From Pisolithus tinctorius (taxonomy: Eukaryota > Basidiomycota > Agaricomycetes > Boletales > Pisolithaceae): a DNA stretch of 64,000 nt. The notes under the pieces were generated by a model. That model had not been told where the DNA came from. It saw only the letters and a list, made by a program, of their open reading frames with translations, and did not search any database. The position numbers and the translations under genes are program-made. Where the stretch lies: contig JANFAH010000017.1 in NCBI GenBank assembly GCA_024663395.1, positions 1,116,001 through 1,180,000 of the forward strand, in the 5' to 3' direction. Positions 1 to 12,000 of this stretch are shown in pieces (position 1 is the stretch's first letter; each line of letters opens with the position of its first letter).

Positions 1-300
1 TGAGTGTGAGAATGGAGTCAATATCTTTTGAAATGGTGGAGATATGATGAAAACTGGAATGCCATACACAGGTGCTAAAAACCTTTAATGCATGCTTAAC
101 TCACTTCCTCTTTTCTCTTTCACACTGACAACTCATTCTTGTGTGAAGGATGACTGCTCATGTCCAGCAGTCTTTCCATGCATGAGGCCTTTAGTCTTCA
201 TCTGCATGGCATGGGCATTGCACACAACTTGTCAATGAGTTAGGCAGAGTCAGCTGTAACCATGTCCACAACACCTTTGGTGTGTAACAATGCCGAGATA
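1..300. repeat. Dispersed repeat, second copy at about 21,508-21,775
   Basis: The first ~300 bases match 21,508-21,775 in the same orientation with scattered substitutions (shared blocks such as GGAATGCCATACACAGG and CTCATTCTTGTG). The shared part ends just inside the coding remnant that begins near 262, so both copies carry the same start, then diverge. No protein function is visible in this stretch itself. Confidence 0.7.
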
Positions 301-2665
301 GAAGGACTGCTACAAGACTTAGTAAAACAAGTCAACCTCCCTAAGCCCATAACCAAAACTACATACTGCAAAGTGATGACTGACTTCAAACTGGCAGGTA
401 GATGGGAACAGAGACATACAAAAGTGTTCTTGGACCTGAAAGTCACCCTAATGAGCCAACCAACACTACATGCACCACAATATGATGGAACACCATTTGT
501 CATAACCATGGACAGATGTCAAGAAGGATTTGGGGCAGTACTAACACAATGAAGCAAGGTCCAGACACTGAATGGCAAGACAGTGGAATGAACAGTGCTG
601 ATTGCATTTGTGTCCAAATGGACATCACCAGCTGAGTGCAATTACAAACCATTTCTACTGGAATTTGCAGCACTGAAATACAGCCTAGACTGCTTTACAG
701 ACATAATATGGGGATACTCAGTCAAAATCAAAACAGACTGCAAAGCATTAAAGGATGTCCTCTCCAACAACACTATCAGCAGCCCATGCAAGATGGAGGG
801 ATGGTATAACTGTGCACATCATCATAGCAGTGAGGCATGTACCAGGCCACCTCAACATAGTCACAGACAGACTAAGCCATCAGTGGCATGGCATGTCATG
901 CACAAACAGAGATGGCAGTGATTGGACAGTCAGCCCAGACCCAGAAGCAGTGTTGGGCCTAATGAACAATGTGTTCAAAATCACTAAACTACCACAGGAA
1001 AACCAACAACTATGCAAATGCTTCCAGGAAGAACCACTATTCATGGAGGTAATAGATGCAATACTCAATGTCAACATGAATACCCCCATAAGAGACTGCA
1101 ACAGGGCAAGACATAGGTTGACACAATACCTAGTCAAACAAGGTAAACTATGGAGAATACATGGAGGCACCAGCATATGACCAAGATGCAAAGTAGAATG
1201 CATCACAAAACAAGAAGTGTTCACCAAGGTGAAACACCTACATGAAATGGGAGGACACTGGGGACAAGATGTGCTGAAAATGGCAATCACAGACAAGTAC
1301 TACTCACCCAAACTCGACATGTCAATAATGAATGCAATTCAAGACTGCATGAAATGCAAGAACTTCAGCCCAACAAAACTAAACACCCTACTTGAACCAA
1401 TAACAAGACAGCACCCATTTGAACTACTCATAGAAGACTACCTATCAATTCCAACAGGGAAAGGAGGGTACCACATGCTGGGATTATTCTTAGACATGTT
1501 CTCACAGCATGTATGGGTAATGAAGTACAAAACAGCTGGGACAGCAAAAACCACAGTGAATGGCCTAACAACTATATTTAACAACTTCACAGCAGCAGAG
1601 ATGTTCATGACAGATGGTGCATGACACTTCAACAATGAAGAGGTCAAAACCTACTGCACTAAGTGGTCCTGCACACATCTTGTCATAGCAGCATACTCAC
1701 CATTGGTTAATGGGTTGGTAGAGGGCACAAACAAGCTACTACTACATATCCTCAAATGCCTATGTGCACCAAATGTAGGAGAAGATGACAACATGGAAAC
1801 AGACTGGGAAAAACTACCTAGGATGTGGTCAAACCATCTCAACAATGTGGTCTGCATGCTGAACAACCAAGTACTACCAACACTCAAGTTCTTGCCCAAA
1901 GAACTGTTACTCAGGTTGGTGATCAATACCAAGTGCACAGCACTGATGCACAGCACCACAGAACCATCACCAGTGGACACAGCAATCCATATGGTGTACA
2001 CAGCACAACAATGACTGGATGGATATGAGGAAGTGGTCAAACACACAATGAGAAGAAAACAAATGTTCAATTGTTGAGTACTAAGAAGACAAGGTGTAGA
2101 AGTTGTATTTGCAAAGGGACAACTTGTACAAGTATACTGAAGCGACCTAGACTACATGTTCAAAACAGAACAGAAACTATTACCTAAGTGGTCATGCCCC
2201 TACAGAATTTTGGAGAGACTAAAGAACTCCTACAGATTAGAGAACCTGGCCAGTGTAGCCATAGCAGGAGAGTTCAGCATGAGAATGTTATGCACATTCA
2301 TGGCAAGGGAAGGAACACAGCTACACTCAGAACAACAAGAGTTCATGAAACAGATAAGGGAAATGGAAAATGGAAATGAAGGGAGCAAAGAACAGGTGGG
2401 AAAGGGGATCAAGGAAGGAGATAGTGGGAGAGACAGACCACAGAGCACAAGGGCACAAGATGGGATGACAGAGATGCAGTCTAGCAGTGAGGAGACATGG
2501 GCTGATGTTGAGGGGGACAAACAGCCAGACATTGAGGATGAACTGCAGCTCAACATAGAGGAGGAGGCATTAGTAGACAACAAGAATGTCATCATCTTTG
2601 AAGGGGGCACATGGAGTAGGGGGACCAGGGGGATGGGAGATGAGGACACAGCCATGTTGGCTTAG
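262..2665 (+). pseudogene. Decayed Ty3/gypsy pol: RNase H and integrase remnant
   Basis: Remnant of the C-terminal half of a retrotransposon polyprotein. At 262-552 the frame carries the RT/RNase H junction (a 'PQYDGTPFVITMD' motif followed by 'GFGAVLTQ'). At 595-900 the RNase H continues in another frame ('FVSKW', 'FAALKYSLDCF', 'IKTDCKAL'), then shifts again ('HVPGHLNIVTDRLS'). At 1,217-1,624 is the integrase zinc-binding region with paired His and a CxxC (CMKC), then the start of the core with 'MFMTDGA' just before a TGA. The core resumes at about 1,627-2,014 ('VIAAYSPLVNGLVEGTNK'). At least four stops or frameshifts break it, and CpG is nearly absent. The reverse transcriptase lies outside the window. 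A dead copy; the family call is secure, the subfamily is not. Confidence 0.85.
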
Positions 2666-2769
2666 TCAGATGGAGGCAGATGTGGACATGAACATAGCAG
2701 TAGAATATACAATACAACACAATGACAGACAGTATGATAGAGAACCAAGAGAGCACTACTCCAGTGGTA

Positions 2770-2930
2770 TACTCCCTGAGGCCAAAATAGGGATGCCAAC
2801 ACCAAAATTCCACTGTTACAAAAATTGACCCCTATCAGAGTTCCATGCCTGTTGCCTTTGGAATTATTGCATCAGCCTTGTGCATCAGCCTCATGCACTG
2901 CCTCACCCATTGAACCTCTGGAGCTCCCCT
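2770..2930. repeat. 3' fragment of the gypsy remnant; inverted copy at 21,775-21,925
   Basis: The segment with 'CTGAGGCCAAAATAGGGATGC' spacing and 'GAGTTCCATGCCTG' reappears reverse-complemented at 21,775-21,925. It is probably an untranslated or LTR-proximal part of the element. Confidence 0.65.
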
Positions 2931-3935
2931 GTGCATCAATAACACACACCAGTCATCATCCTGGAATTCCATGTCAACATCAACCTGACATATGTCTATC
3001 CAGAATTCCACAGTCATGTCACCTCAGCCTTCACCTCGCCATGTAGCCAGGAAATCATGCAGATCATCAATAAAAAGTCCAGTTACCCCCCTCATTCTTT
3101 TCCCACAAACCTTTCTCCACAATGTGAGTACCCCTTTTCTCTGCAGACAGTATTTCACCTATGGCCTCTACCCTTCACATTCCACTCCACAGTACAATGT
3201 ACACTTATCCTGTCAGAAGATACCCATCTTTTCCTGTTTGTTTTTCTTGGTTACTACTTTACAGTTTGTTTTCACATGATTCTGTATGGCATTGATGTCT
3301 GACACATAGCCCTCTTTATTTTTCAGGATTTTGCTTTACCCACCCCACATTTCTCCGATCAGTACCTTACTATCCATGTACTATATAATTCCACCTCAGT
3401 GATAGAAAATGGATCATCATCTTTTTGGGAGTCACAATGTGTGTCATTTGTGTGTCTAAGTGTTCAAAGGGTCTTTGTGTCCTCTGTGTCAGCTGCATAT
3501 CTGTGTCTTTGTGTCACCTGTGTCTACTGTGTCTTCTGTGTCTTCTGTGCCCTTGAACCACTAGTGCTTTGTGTCCACTCACATGTGCCTAACTTGTCTT
3601 GGAATTACTTCTTCATGTCAAGATTGTCACTCAGAATTTCAAAAACAAGTCTATTCATACCCAATTCATCTACAACTCTGTGGAATTAAATTCTGTGCCC
3701 TACATTCAACTTCCAGACTGACTCTACCATCATATTATATGTCTCCTTCCTACTCAGCACCCCTTGGGTCGAGCCTAGGGATTTCCCTACAGCTTTCCCC
3801 CTATTCACATGCTACCCAGAGGTAGTGTCACACATCATTTTGGAGCCCACTGTGAGGGGTCTGTAGATCTGGAAAGGACATCCTTGTGACCCACTTGTCA
3901 AAGAACCAAACTCAAAGAGCTCCTAGAGCCCTTCT
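2931..3935. other. Gene-free stretch, LTR-like 3' part with TGTGTC simple repeat
   Basis: No credible reading frame. A TGTGTC-rich low-complexity tract lies at about 3,470-3,550. At 3,820-3,855 'GTGTCACACA' is followed by 'TTTTGGAGCCCACTGTGAGG', which resembles the end of an LTR followed by a primer binding region. The LTR start was not found. Confidence 0.4.
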
Positions 3936-4168
3936 GAAGACTATCTATTTCTTCATCAGAAATCCTAATCCCAGTAGCTGATCCTAGAGATATTTCAGAG
4001 CCACACTTGTCAGACTCAGATCTCAGTTTAGACAAGATCTTTCAAAGCCTGGAGTCCCCAGTGTTTTACCCAGTGTTTCCTGGAGGTTTCAACTTTGACA
4101 AACCTTTCACTCCTCCCACTAAGCATCAAGAACTTTTGCCTCTTTCAGAACTACTGTACAAACTTTAG
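3936..4168 (+). pseudogene. Short gag-like open fragment
   Basis: An open frame of about 77 codons downstream of the LTR-end-like sequence reads as an acidic, Ser-rich N-terminal segment ('SSSEILIPVADPRDI', 'LSDSDLSLDKIFQSLES') and ends at a TAG next to the foldback element at 4,169. Position and composition fit a gag N-terminus cut off by that insertion, but no domain proves it. Confidence 0.35.
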
Positions 4169-5108
4169 CAGTGTCTTTTGATGTGGACAACAAGATGGAA
4201 GAATGGTCTAGGGGCATGTAGTCAGATTGATAACCAAGTAAACAGCATACACTGTGCTTATCTTTATTGAATGTGCATATGCAATTTTATTATATCTTCA
4301 TCTACACTTGTATTATAGATTGTTTGGCTCATGTTGAACATTTAACTTTTGCATTGATGGTCATGTTGCACTGTCTTCACAAATACTACTACCAATACTG
4401 ATATAATTCTAATTCTAATGCTATGGTGTCTAACACTAAGTGGTAGGCTGTGAGCAAAGACAGTTAATAGAATGCCAAGTATTAAGAAGTGACAAGTGAC
4501 TTACCTGTAGGTGGTGGAGTGAGGGCAAAGGTGTTTGTGAGAAAAGTCATCATCAATATACATACTGAACACAACTCATGATCATGTGCTTGTGTTAAGT
4601 GGCAAATGTACATTAGGTCTTTGCTTAAGCAGCTACCATGTGATCATGAGTTGCATTCAGTATATCAATGATGATGTTTCTCATGAACACCTTTTCCCTC
4701 TTTCCACCACCTACAGGTAAGTTGCTCATCACTTCTTAACACTTGGCATTCTATTAACTGTCTTCACTCACAGCCCACCACTTTAGCATTAGACACCATA
4801 GTATTAGAATTAGAGTTATGTCAATGTTGATAGTAGTCTTTGCAATTAGAATTAGAATTAGATCAATATTGATAGTAGTCTGTGATGATGGCATGATGTG
4901 ACTGTCAATGTGAAACCTAAACTTCAAAAGATTGCTATTGATGGTAGTTCATACTGTGACTGTCATTGATTTAAATATTTGACATGAGCTGAACAATCTA
5001 TAATATGAGTGTAGACACAGATATAATAAAGTTGCATATGCTTGAGGCAATGGCTTGGAAGCAATGATATGAAGTGCATTCCATAAAAATAAGCACAGTG
5101 TATGCTGC

Positions 5109-6468
5109 TGTCATATCCATGACTCTCGGACTCAATCCTGGTCCAGTCTGGACCCCTAGCCCCTAACTCCGGTCAAGTCTGGTCCTAATCTGGCCTAGAA
5201 AACCTAACCCTGGCCTAGAGAACACAACTCCAGTCCTAGATAACCCAACTTGGGCCTAAGTAACTCAAGTCTGATCTTTTACCCCTATCTCCGGTCCATT
5301 CTGGCCTCCCAGCCTTGCACTGCTCCACCCCAGTCCTCCCAGGTCCACGTCTAGGTTACCTGGACATAACTCCAGTCTGTTTTCCTTTGTTTGTACTATA
5401 TTTAGTCTAGCCTGTTGTAAGTTAGGTATATAGCGATGCTAGGGAGTGCAGGGGACTCCTAGGGCTTGATAGAAAAGGGTCTAGTTCAACCCAAAGGGAC
5501 TCTGAGCTTGGATCAGTGAAAAAGAGACAAATGAGTGGATTGAGTTGGTCAGAATGAATAGAGTGGGGAAATGAGTGAATAGTGGTGTCTGGTGGTCGTC
5601 TGGGAGTGCCTCAATGAAGGCTTTTCGCTGTCTTTTGTTCGCAGTCTTTGATTTTGCTGTCTCCCTGTCTGGTTCTTCTTCTTCTTTGTTGCATACTGTA
5701 GACCTACACTAGTGCGCAAAAATTGCTGACTAAGCTACCAAAAATGCGCCACACATGTAGGCTAAGTATCACTAATGTAAATCAAAGCAAAAACAGGGTA
5801 GAAAAGATAAAATAATTAAATCTCCTTAGTAGGGAGTACTTATTCCCTACACTGTTCATCTGACTTTGCTTACTGTACAATCCTGTGTCTGACCCTGGTT
5901 GTGCCAGTCACCCAGACTTTGACTATTAGTCTCTGCACAGCCTCCATGGCTGTCTGCACCTTGCTAATCATCTCACTAATAGCTTATTCACAAGTCCAGC
6001 TTCATGTTTGTTACTCTGGACCAGCCTCATGTATTTAACCCCTGCACATACTTTATAGCAACCCAGTCAGAATATTGACTTAGTATTACCCTCAACTCCA
6101 TATTACCCCTCGAGACTACTCTATAGCTGAGGCTGAGCCTTAAGCTATCCCCAGCCCCTGTCCCAGACCTCTCCCTGGCTTGCATAAGGGTACAGCACAT
6201 AAGCTGAGACCAAGGGAGGTAGATCCAACCCTGGACAAGCTTCCCTTTGTGCACACTCCAAGACTGGTCAGTTTCCCATGCTACTGGTCTTATTCCCACA
6301 CTCCCAGTCTTAAGTCCAGTCCTCTGAACTTAACCCCTGACCTCCAGCCTTAATTCTGGTCCAACTGGACTTAACCCCTGTCTCCCAGCCTTGACTCTGG
6401 CCACCCAGACTAGCCCCTGTCACCCAGTCTTGAAGCCTGGTCACCCAAGGGTAAACCTGTACTTCACA
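5109..6468 (+). mobile_element. Solo LTR, family A (copy 1), with 5-bp target duplication
   Basis: Starts TGTCATATCC and ends ACTTCACA, flanked by GCTGC on both sides (5,104-5,108 and 6,469-6,473). It aligns end to end with the reverse complement of 9,802-10,720 apart from one 440-bp insertion. TG...CA termini plus target duplication and no internal genes identify a solo LTR left by recombination. It is inserted in the right arm of the foldback element. Confidence 0.9.
5416..5851 (+). mobile_element. Solo LTR, family B, nested in LTR A
   Basis: Begins TGTAAGTTAGG, ends TTCCCTACA, flanked by CTGT (5,412-5,415 and 5,852-5,855). It is absent from the other LTR A copy, which gives the empty site. 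It is 436 bp long and includes a pyrimidine-rich stretch near 5,630-5,700. The strand is nominal. Confidence 0.85.
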
Positions 6469-6546
6469 GCTGCTTACTCAGTCATTGATCTGACTACATA
6501 CCCCTAGATGATTCTTCCATCCTGTTGTCCACATCAAAAGACACTG

Positions 6547-6660
6547 TCTTTTGTCCTATTGTCCAGGACAATAGCAGTTCTGCTTGCCAAGCTTAGCACC
6601 CCCACCCCCCCCCCTCAAATAGCAGAAATCATCACACTCACTAGTTCCTTCCAGCTCTTA
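6547..6660. other. Short gene-free spacer with C-rich tract
   Basis: Contains a run of C bases near 6,600-6,614. No coding signal. Confidence 0.4.
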
Positions 6661-7690
6661 TGACAAGACCCCTGCTATCAATGGAACCAAAGGTCAACAT
6701 CACCCCCACTCTCCTCAATGACAAGGCTTTCACCTTTCTTGAGAGGTTTGTGCATGATGATGTCACTGACACCTCCCTTCTATTCAATGTGGATAAATGC
6801 CATCAAGGCTGCACAGGAGCTTGCACAAGCTAAGGTAGTCCAAGTAGTTCCCCTGTTGGAAGATGCTGCCACATGGCAGTTGGTTTTGCATTGGGCAACT
6901 GATGATAGCCTCTCCTTCACCAATTTCTTGATGGAGATGGAGAAATTTGGCAACAGGTACCAGTTCAACAAGTGGAAGTCCACCTTCAACCAAGTATTTG
7001 AAGTGTCTTGGGAGGGTACTGCTGTTGAGGTCATTAGGGCAGCCATGGCTGAGCATGGCATCATTGAGCCCTCTTGTAAGTAAATCTTTAAATCCTCATG
7101 ATTTACTGACATCCTCCAGGTGCATGCAATGCCTCCCCTGCTCAGGCTTCTTCCTCCCATAAGTAAACTTCTCAAAGCAATTTCATAAACCAATTCATTC
7201 TGTATCTTGCAGGTGATGTTCCTGGTGTTGCCCTCTCCCCCCAAGCTCCTTCATCACAGACTCATAAGCCAATGTTCACCTTTGGTTTTGGATCCCTCAC
7301 TAACCACTCAATCAGGCAAAAGCTCATGCAGATCCCACTGCTCTCTATGCCCAGCAAAGTGCCCAAGAATGAGCAAGTCCACTTCCTGATATCTGGATAT
7401 TTCTGCACAGGAGGATGAAGAGGAAGACAAACTAGATGACAAAGTGAACCATTGTCCAAGGGTGACCAAGATAGCTCTGTTGGGGCATGCAAATTTAACT
7501 CAGCAGCTTGAAAGCCTTTTTCACTGCTATGGTGGTGAGGGGAGTGTGGAAGGGTCAAGGGCAAAGGTGCATCAGCAGGGCCCAGTTTGCAATGTTGAAG
7601 ATCATATGGAGGTGGGTATGAATCAGACTCAGCCAAGAGTATTCAAGGTCATGCTGCCCTCTGGTATGTCATGTCTCCTCTTCACTCCTT
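6661..7690 (+). pseudogene. Unrecognised coding remnant upstream of the Spt5-like gene
   Basis: Coding-like frames with plausible short introns: 6,718-7,080 ('AAQELAQAKVV', 'FNKWKSTFNQVFEVSWEG', 'AMAEHGIIEPSC'), then 7,208-7,400 ('HKPMFTFGFGSLTN', 'NEQVHFLISGYF') ending in a stop, then 7,440-7,690. The second and third parts may be the N-terminus of the Spt5-like protein that follows; the first may be a separate gene. I recognise no domain. CpG-poor and broken. Confidence 0.4.
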
Positions 7691-7727
7691 TGCTTGGGAA
7701 CTTACCTGGTCTCCATTAGCTTGTTCT

Positions 7728-8597
7728 ACAGGATTTGTCCTCCAGCACTTCAAGCTGGAAGGCATGAAATGCAAGACTTTCCATTCAGTCCCTCACCACA
7801 TTTATGTGGAAGCTCCCAGCACACAAGACATCTGACTCAGGCTTCCCCCTTTGCATGCCAATCTTGTCCCACAGATCATACCAGTACCAATGGAAGAAAT
7901 AGAACCCTTTGCACAGCCCAGCAACATACCTGTTCACTCTTGGGTTCACTTGTTAACAAGTGGCCTCAAGAACAAAATTGCCTATGTAAAGTGTATCAAA
8001 GGTGACTTGGTGTACCTTCTCATCATTCCTTGGAGTTGGCCCTACATCTCCAGTGGTGAGAACCCTGCAGCCTGCTATGAGCTTTTTGACATAGACCTGG
8101 CCTGCCAACATGGCCTGGAGGTAATCCTTACCCCAAGTCCAGAGGGGCATACTATTGCCCACTGCCTGTGGTCTCAGTACCACTGCAGCCTTCTTCACAG
8201 GTGTTTTCAGAGGTGTAATGTTAAGCTGGTGAGCCTGCCTACTCCTGAGCAAATTGCATGGTTCATCATGTTGGGCATGGATCCCACTTTGGTCACACAT
8301 ACCTTAACTTGTTTCTCTGCTCAAAGGTGGCAGGCAGGAGATTGTGGCAAGATTCAGGCCAGGGAGTTTGTCAATGAGGTAGCCTACATCATGATGGACG
8401 TCCAAGGTGAATTAGTGACTGTTCATTTGGATAATCCTACCCTGGAATTGCCTGCATCTCTGGAGATTTCAATTCACAACTTCAAATGCAAGTTTTGCAG
8501 TGGCAATTCAGTAGATGTCATTGCTGGCCCTCATCATGGCTTTGAGGGCATGGTACTCAGTGTCAATGTGATCAAGGACATGGCTCGTTTGCACTGA
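7728..8597 (+). pseudogene. Spt5-like protein remnant (NGN and KOW motifs)
   Basis: Spt5 is the elongation factor that clamps RNA polymerase II. Here 7,728-7,900 reads like the end of an NGN domain ('HHIYVEAPSTQDI'), interrupted by TGA at 7,833-7,835 where the family usually has Arg (a CGA-to-TGA change). Next comes a KOW-like segment ('SWVHLLTSGLKNKIAYVK', 'GDLVYLLIIPWS') and near the C-terminus a second one ('GNSVDVIAGPHHGFEGMVL'). The protein ends at 8,597 and is far shorter than true Spt5. It sits among transposons and is CpG-depleted. Such solitary Spt5-like copies appear repeated in Agaricomycete genomes (recollection, not checked). A transposon passenger or captured gene is an inference. 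Confidence 0.7.
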
Positions 8598-9058
8598 GCT
8601 CAGGGAGGACTTGGAGTGAAGTATACTGATGATAGATGATGATAGGCAAAGTAGATGATAGTTAGACCCTTAATAAGGTCTCAACTATCAAAGCTGATGA
8701 ATGAATTACTGAGTGATGATGAAATGTGAGCAAGAGGGGCTCTCTGACATCTTCTTCCTATTCAGCTATCTAATGTCACAAAAAAGTTAAGCACCATAAC
8801 AATCCTGGCAGCTTGTCATGTGACTGAAATGCCTAATTCAATGGTATACCAATGGCAATGTAATGGTGTCTTAGATTGACTAATTATGTTAATGCCACAA
8901 CAATACTCCATTAGGTATTAGAATGCACACCTTAAGCCCAGAGAATCATTGCAAGTGCATATCACGTGATTGCTATCAATTAGATTCAACCATCAATTAC
9001 ATAATATTACTGGTTGTGACACTGAGACCTCATTCTCTTCAGCTGTGTCCTCTCCACC
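8598..9058. other. Gene-free interval
   Basis: AT-rich, CpG-poor; no coding frame or repeat recognised between the Spt5-like remnant and the Plavaka N-terminus. Confidence 0.4.
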
Positions 9059-12000
9059 ATGCCACCCCATCAAAACTACCAGCGATCAAAAGGATCTTCT
9101 ACTAAGCAACCTTGCAGGTACTGTGGGAACCTCTACCTGCTGCAAGGGATCAAAAGGCATGAAGGAAGCTGTGTGAAGGAGCTCCAGAACTGCAAAGAAT
9201 GGGTCAAACACAATAAGGCATACATACAGGATGTTTGTTGGGGTGAGGTGATCATGTTTATGAAATCCTCTCAACTGCCCATTAGCTTACAATAGTTGCC
9301 TACTAGCCAATATTGATAAGGAAGCAGCCACTGTGACATCCTCATCATCAATGCACCCTCATGTTTCTGGTTCTTCAGGTCCTGCCATAGCTATGATACC
9401 AGCACCACTTGGACAGCCATCAGTAACAGTAGGCCCTTCATGATTTATTCCTGGTATGTAAACCACTAGTATGGCTCTTGCCAATGCTTACATGTTACTG
9501 GACAGGATCACTGACTAGTTTTGCTCTTGATGAAGATGACATGTTGATGGGCATGGCAGACCCTTGTGGTAGGGGTATGTCAGACTCAGGTAGGTTCAGA
9601 GTGTATGTGTCATCAACTGGCATTTGAACTAATCTTTCATTGCCTATATGATTATAGACTCTGACATGTCAATAACAGCCCATGTGATGGGTCGCTTGGT
9701 GAACTCCACTGCACCAGATGCCACAAATGGCCATCCTCCTGACTTCAAGACCAAATTTCATCCCTGTAGTAAGTACCTGACCCTTTTCCAATCCACTGAA
9801 GTGTGAAGTATGGGTTTACCCTCACGTAACCAGGCTTCAAGACTGGGTGACAGGGGCTAGTCTGGGTGGCCAGAGTCAAGGTCAGGAGACAGGGGTTAAG
9901 TCCAGTTGGACCAGAATTAAGGCTGGAGGTCAGGGGTTAAGTCCAGAGGACCGGACTTAAGACTGGGAGTGTGGGAATAAGACCAGTAGCATGGGAAACT
10001 GACCAGTCTTGGAGTGTGCACAAAGGGAAGCTTGTCCAGGGTTGGATCTACCTCCCTTGGTCTCAGCTTATGTGCTGTACCCTTATGCAAGCCAGGGAGA
10101 GGTCTGGGACAGGGGCTGGGGATAGCTTAAGGCTCAGCCTTAGCTATAGAGTAGTCTTGAGGGGTAATATGGAGTTGAGGGTAATACTAAGTCAATATTC
10201 TGACTGGGTTGCTACAAAGTATGTACAGGGGTTAAATACATGAGGCTGGTCCAGAGTAACAAACATGAAGCTGGACTTGTGAATAAGCTATTAGTGAGAT
10301 GATTAGCAAGGTGCAGACAGCCATGGAGGCTGTACAGAGACTAATAGTCAAAGTCTGGGTGACCAGCACAACCAGGGTCAGATACAGGATTGTACAGTAA
10401 GCAAAGTCAGATGAATGGGCTAGACTAAATATAGTACAAACAAAGGAAAACAGACTGAGTTATGTCTGGGTGACCTGTACATGGACCTGGGAGGACTGGG
10501 GTGGAGCAGTGCAAGGCTGGGAGGCCAGAATGGACCAGAGATAGGGGTAAAAGACCGGACTTGAGTTACTTAGGCCTGAGTTGGGTTATCTAGGACCAGA
10601 GTTGTGTTCTCCAGGCCAGAGTTAGGTTTTCTAGGCTGGACTAGGACTGGACTTGACCGGAGTTAGGGGCTAGGGGTCCAGACTGGACCAGGATTGAGTC
10701 CAAGAGTCATGGATATGACAGAAGAGTTTGGCCAGCAAAACCTCAAATGCATGCCCCCAGACCATGAGCCCTGGTGCCCTTTTGCCTCAGAGGGTGATTA
10801 CATCTTTGCTCCAATTGCCATGGAAGCTGGGCTCAGCTCAAATCAAGTTGACTCCCTTCTCAAGTGGGTTCACTGTATAAGTCAAGGCACTGCAAGTGTC
10901 ATGCTATGCAATGATGCTGGGCTATGTACTGCTTTGGATAGAGTGGTGGTACAGTTAACACTGGTAAACTCTTTGTTACTGGTGTGCTTTTGATGTTTGG
11001 CTCACTTCCAAGTCATTTGTTAGTTCTCCAAGTTTGAAATTACTGTGCCCTATAAGGGCAATGACATGACATTCCCCATCCATATCTGCCCTCTGTGGGA
11101 CTGCACCCTCAACCTCTTGCAGAATTCCTCCCTTGCACCACACTCTGTCTGGGATGCCCAATGACTCTTCAAACATGATGGTGAGAGATATGAACACTTC
11201 TACATGGAACCTTGGACAGGCAATCATTGGTGGGATATTCAAGTACATTGTAACTAATGTTATCTCATACCACCATGCTTTGTAACTTTACTATCTGCTT
11301 TTTTGTGTTGTGCCAATAAAGTCATGGTTACCCAGTCATGTGGATAACATGGTCCCATTCGCATTTATAATTTATACTGACAAGACATGGCTATTGTCCC
11401 ATGGTACTGTCAAGGGTTACCCTGTCATAGCATGTTGTACAAACCTCCCAGTCCATGTTTGCAATGGTGAGTGATATGGTGGTGGCTGCATTGTTGGCTG
11501 GCTTCCAATTGTGAGTACCATGCCTTCATTTTTGAGCAATAGTGAATAGATCTAATGGGTTTTACAGGTTCCTGAGCTTGCAAAAGAAGAGGGGAAGACT
11601 GGCTATGCAAACTTCAAACATGTTGTCTGGCATACAGCATTTTTTCAGCTCCTCAAGAAGGTTGCAGTGCTCTCCAAGGTTGGTTATCTTCATGAATGCT
11701 ATGACAAGGTTCTCTTCTGGCTCTTCTCACTTGTCCTTATCCTGTCTGCCAACTATGAAGAACTGTAGGTACTAACTTCTCTGTGACCTGATCATACTTA
11801 CCAAGCCTTCCTAGCTGTGTGATGACCCTTATATGAGGCATGAAGTCCAAGTGCCCTTGCCTGTTTTGTCTGGTCCCCTTGGAGTGGCTTTGGGATCCAA
11901 AGAAGACATATGAAATGCATACTACTGAGCAACACAAAGGAGCACTGGCATTATTTGAGGAGAAGACAGTTGGTGAGAAGAAATTGAAGTCCCTCAGGTT

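Larger units (their letters stand above)
4169..6546. mobile_element. Foldback (long inverted repeat) element, split by a nested LTR
   Basis: The left arm begins CAGTGTCTTTTGATG at 4,169; the right arm ends with its reverse complement at 6,546. The arms match almost base for base inward to a loop at about 4,588-4,637 (left 4,169-4,587; right 4,638-5,108 plus 6,474-6,546). Without the inserted LTR the element is about 1.0 kb, nearly all palindrome, and has no coding capacity. The right arm contains CTACAG followed by GTAAGT (about 4,711-4,722), a perfect acceptor/donor pair. I found no convincing target duplication, so the superfamily is unassigned; a non-autonomous foldback/MITE-like element is the best reading. 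Confidence 0.8.

Noticed and set aside
3470..3560. Possible coding cysteine/valine-rich peptide
   Set aside because: Translation of a TGTGTC simple repeat.
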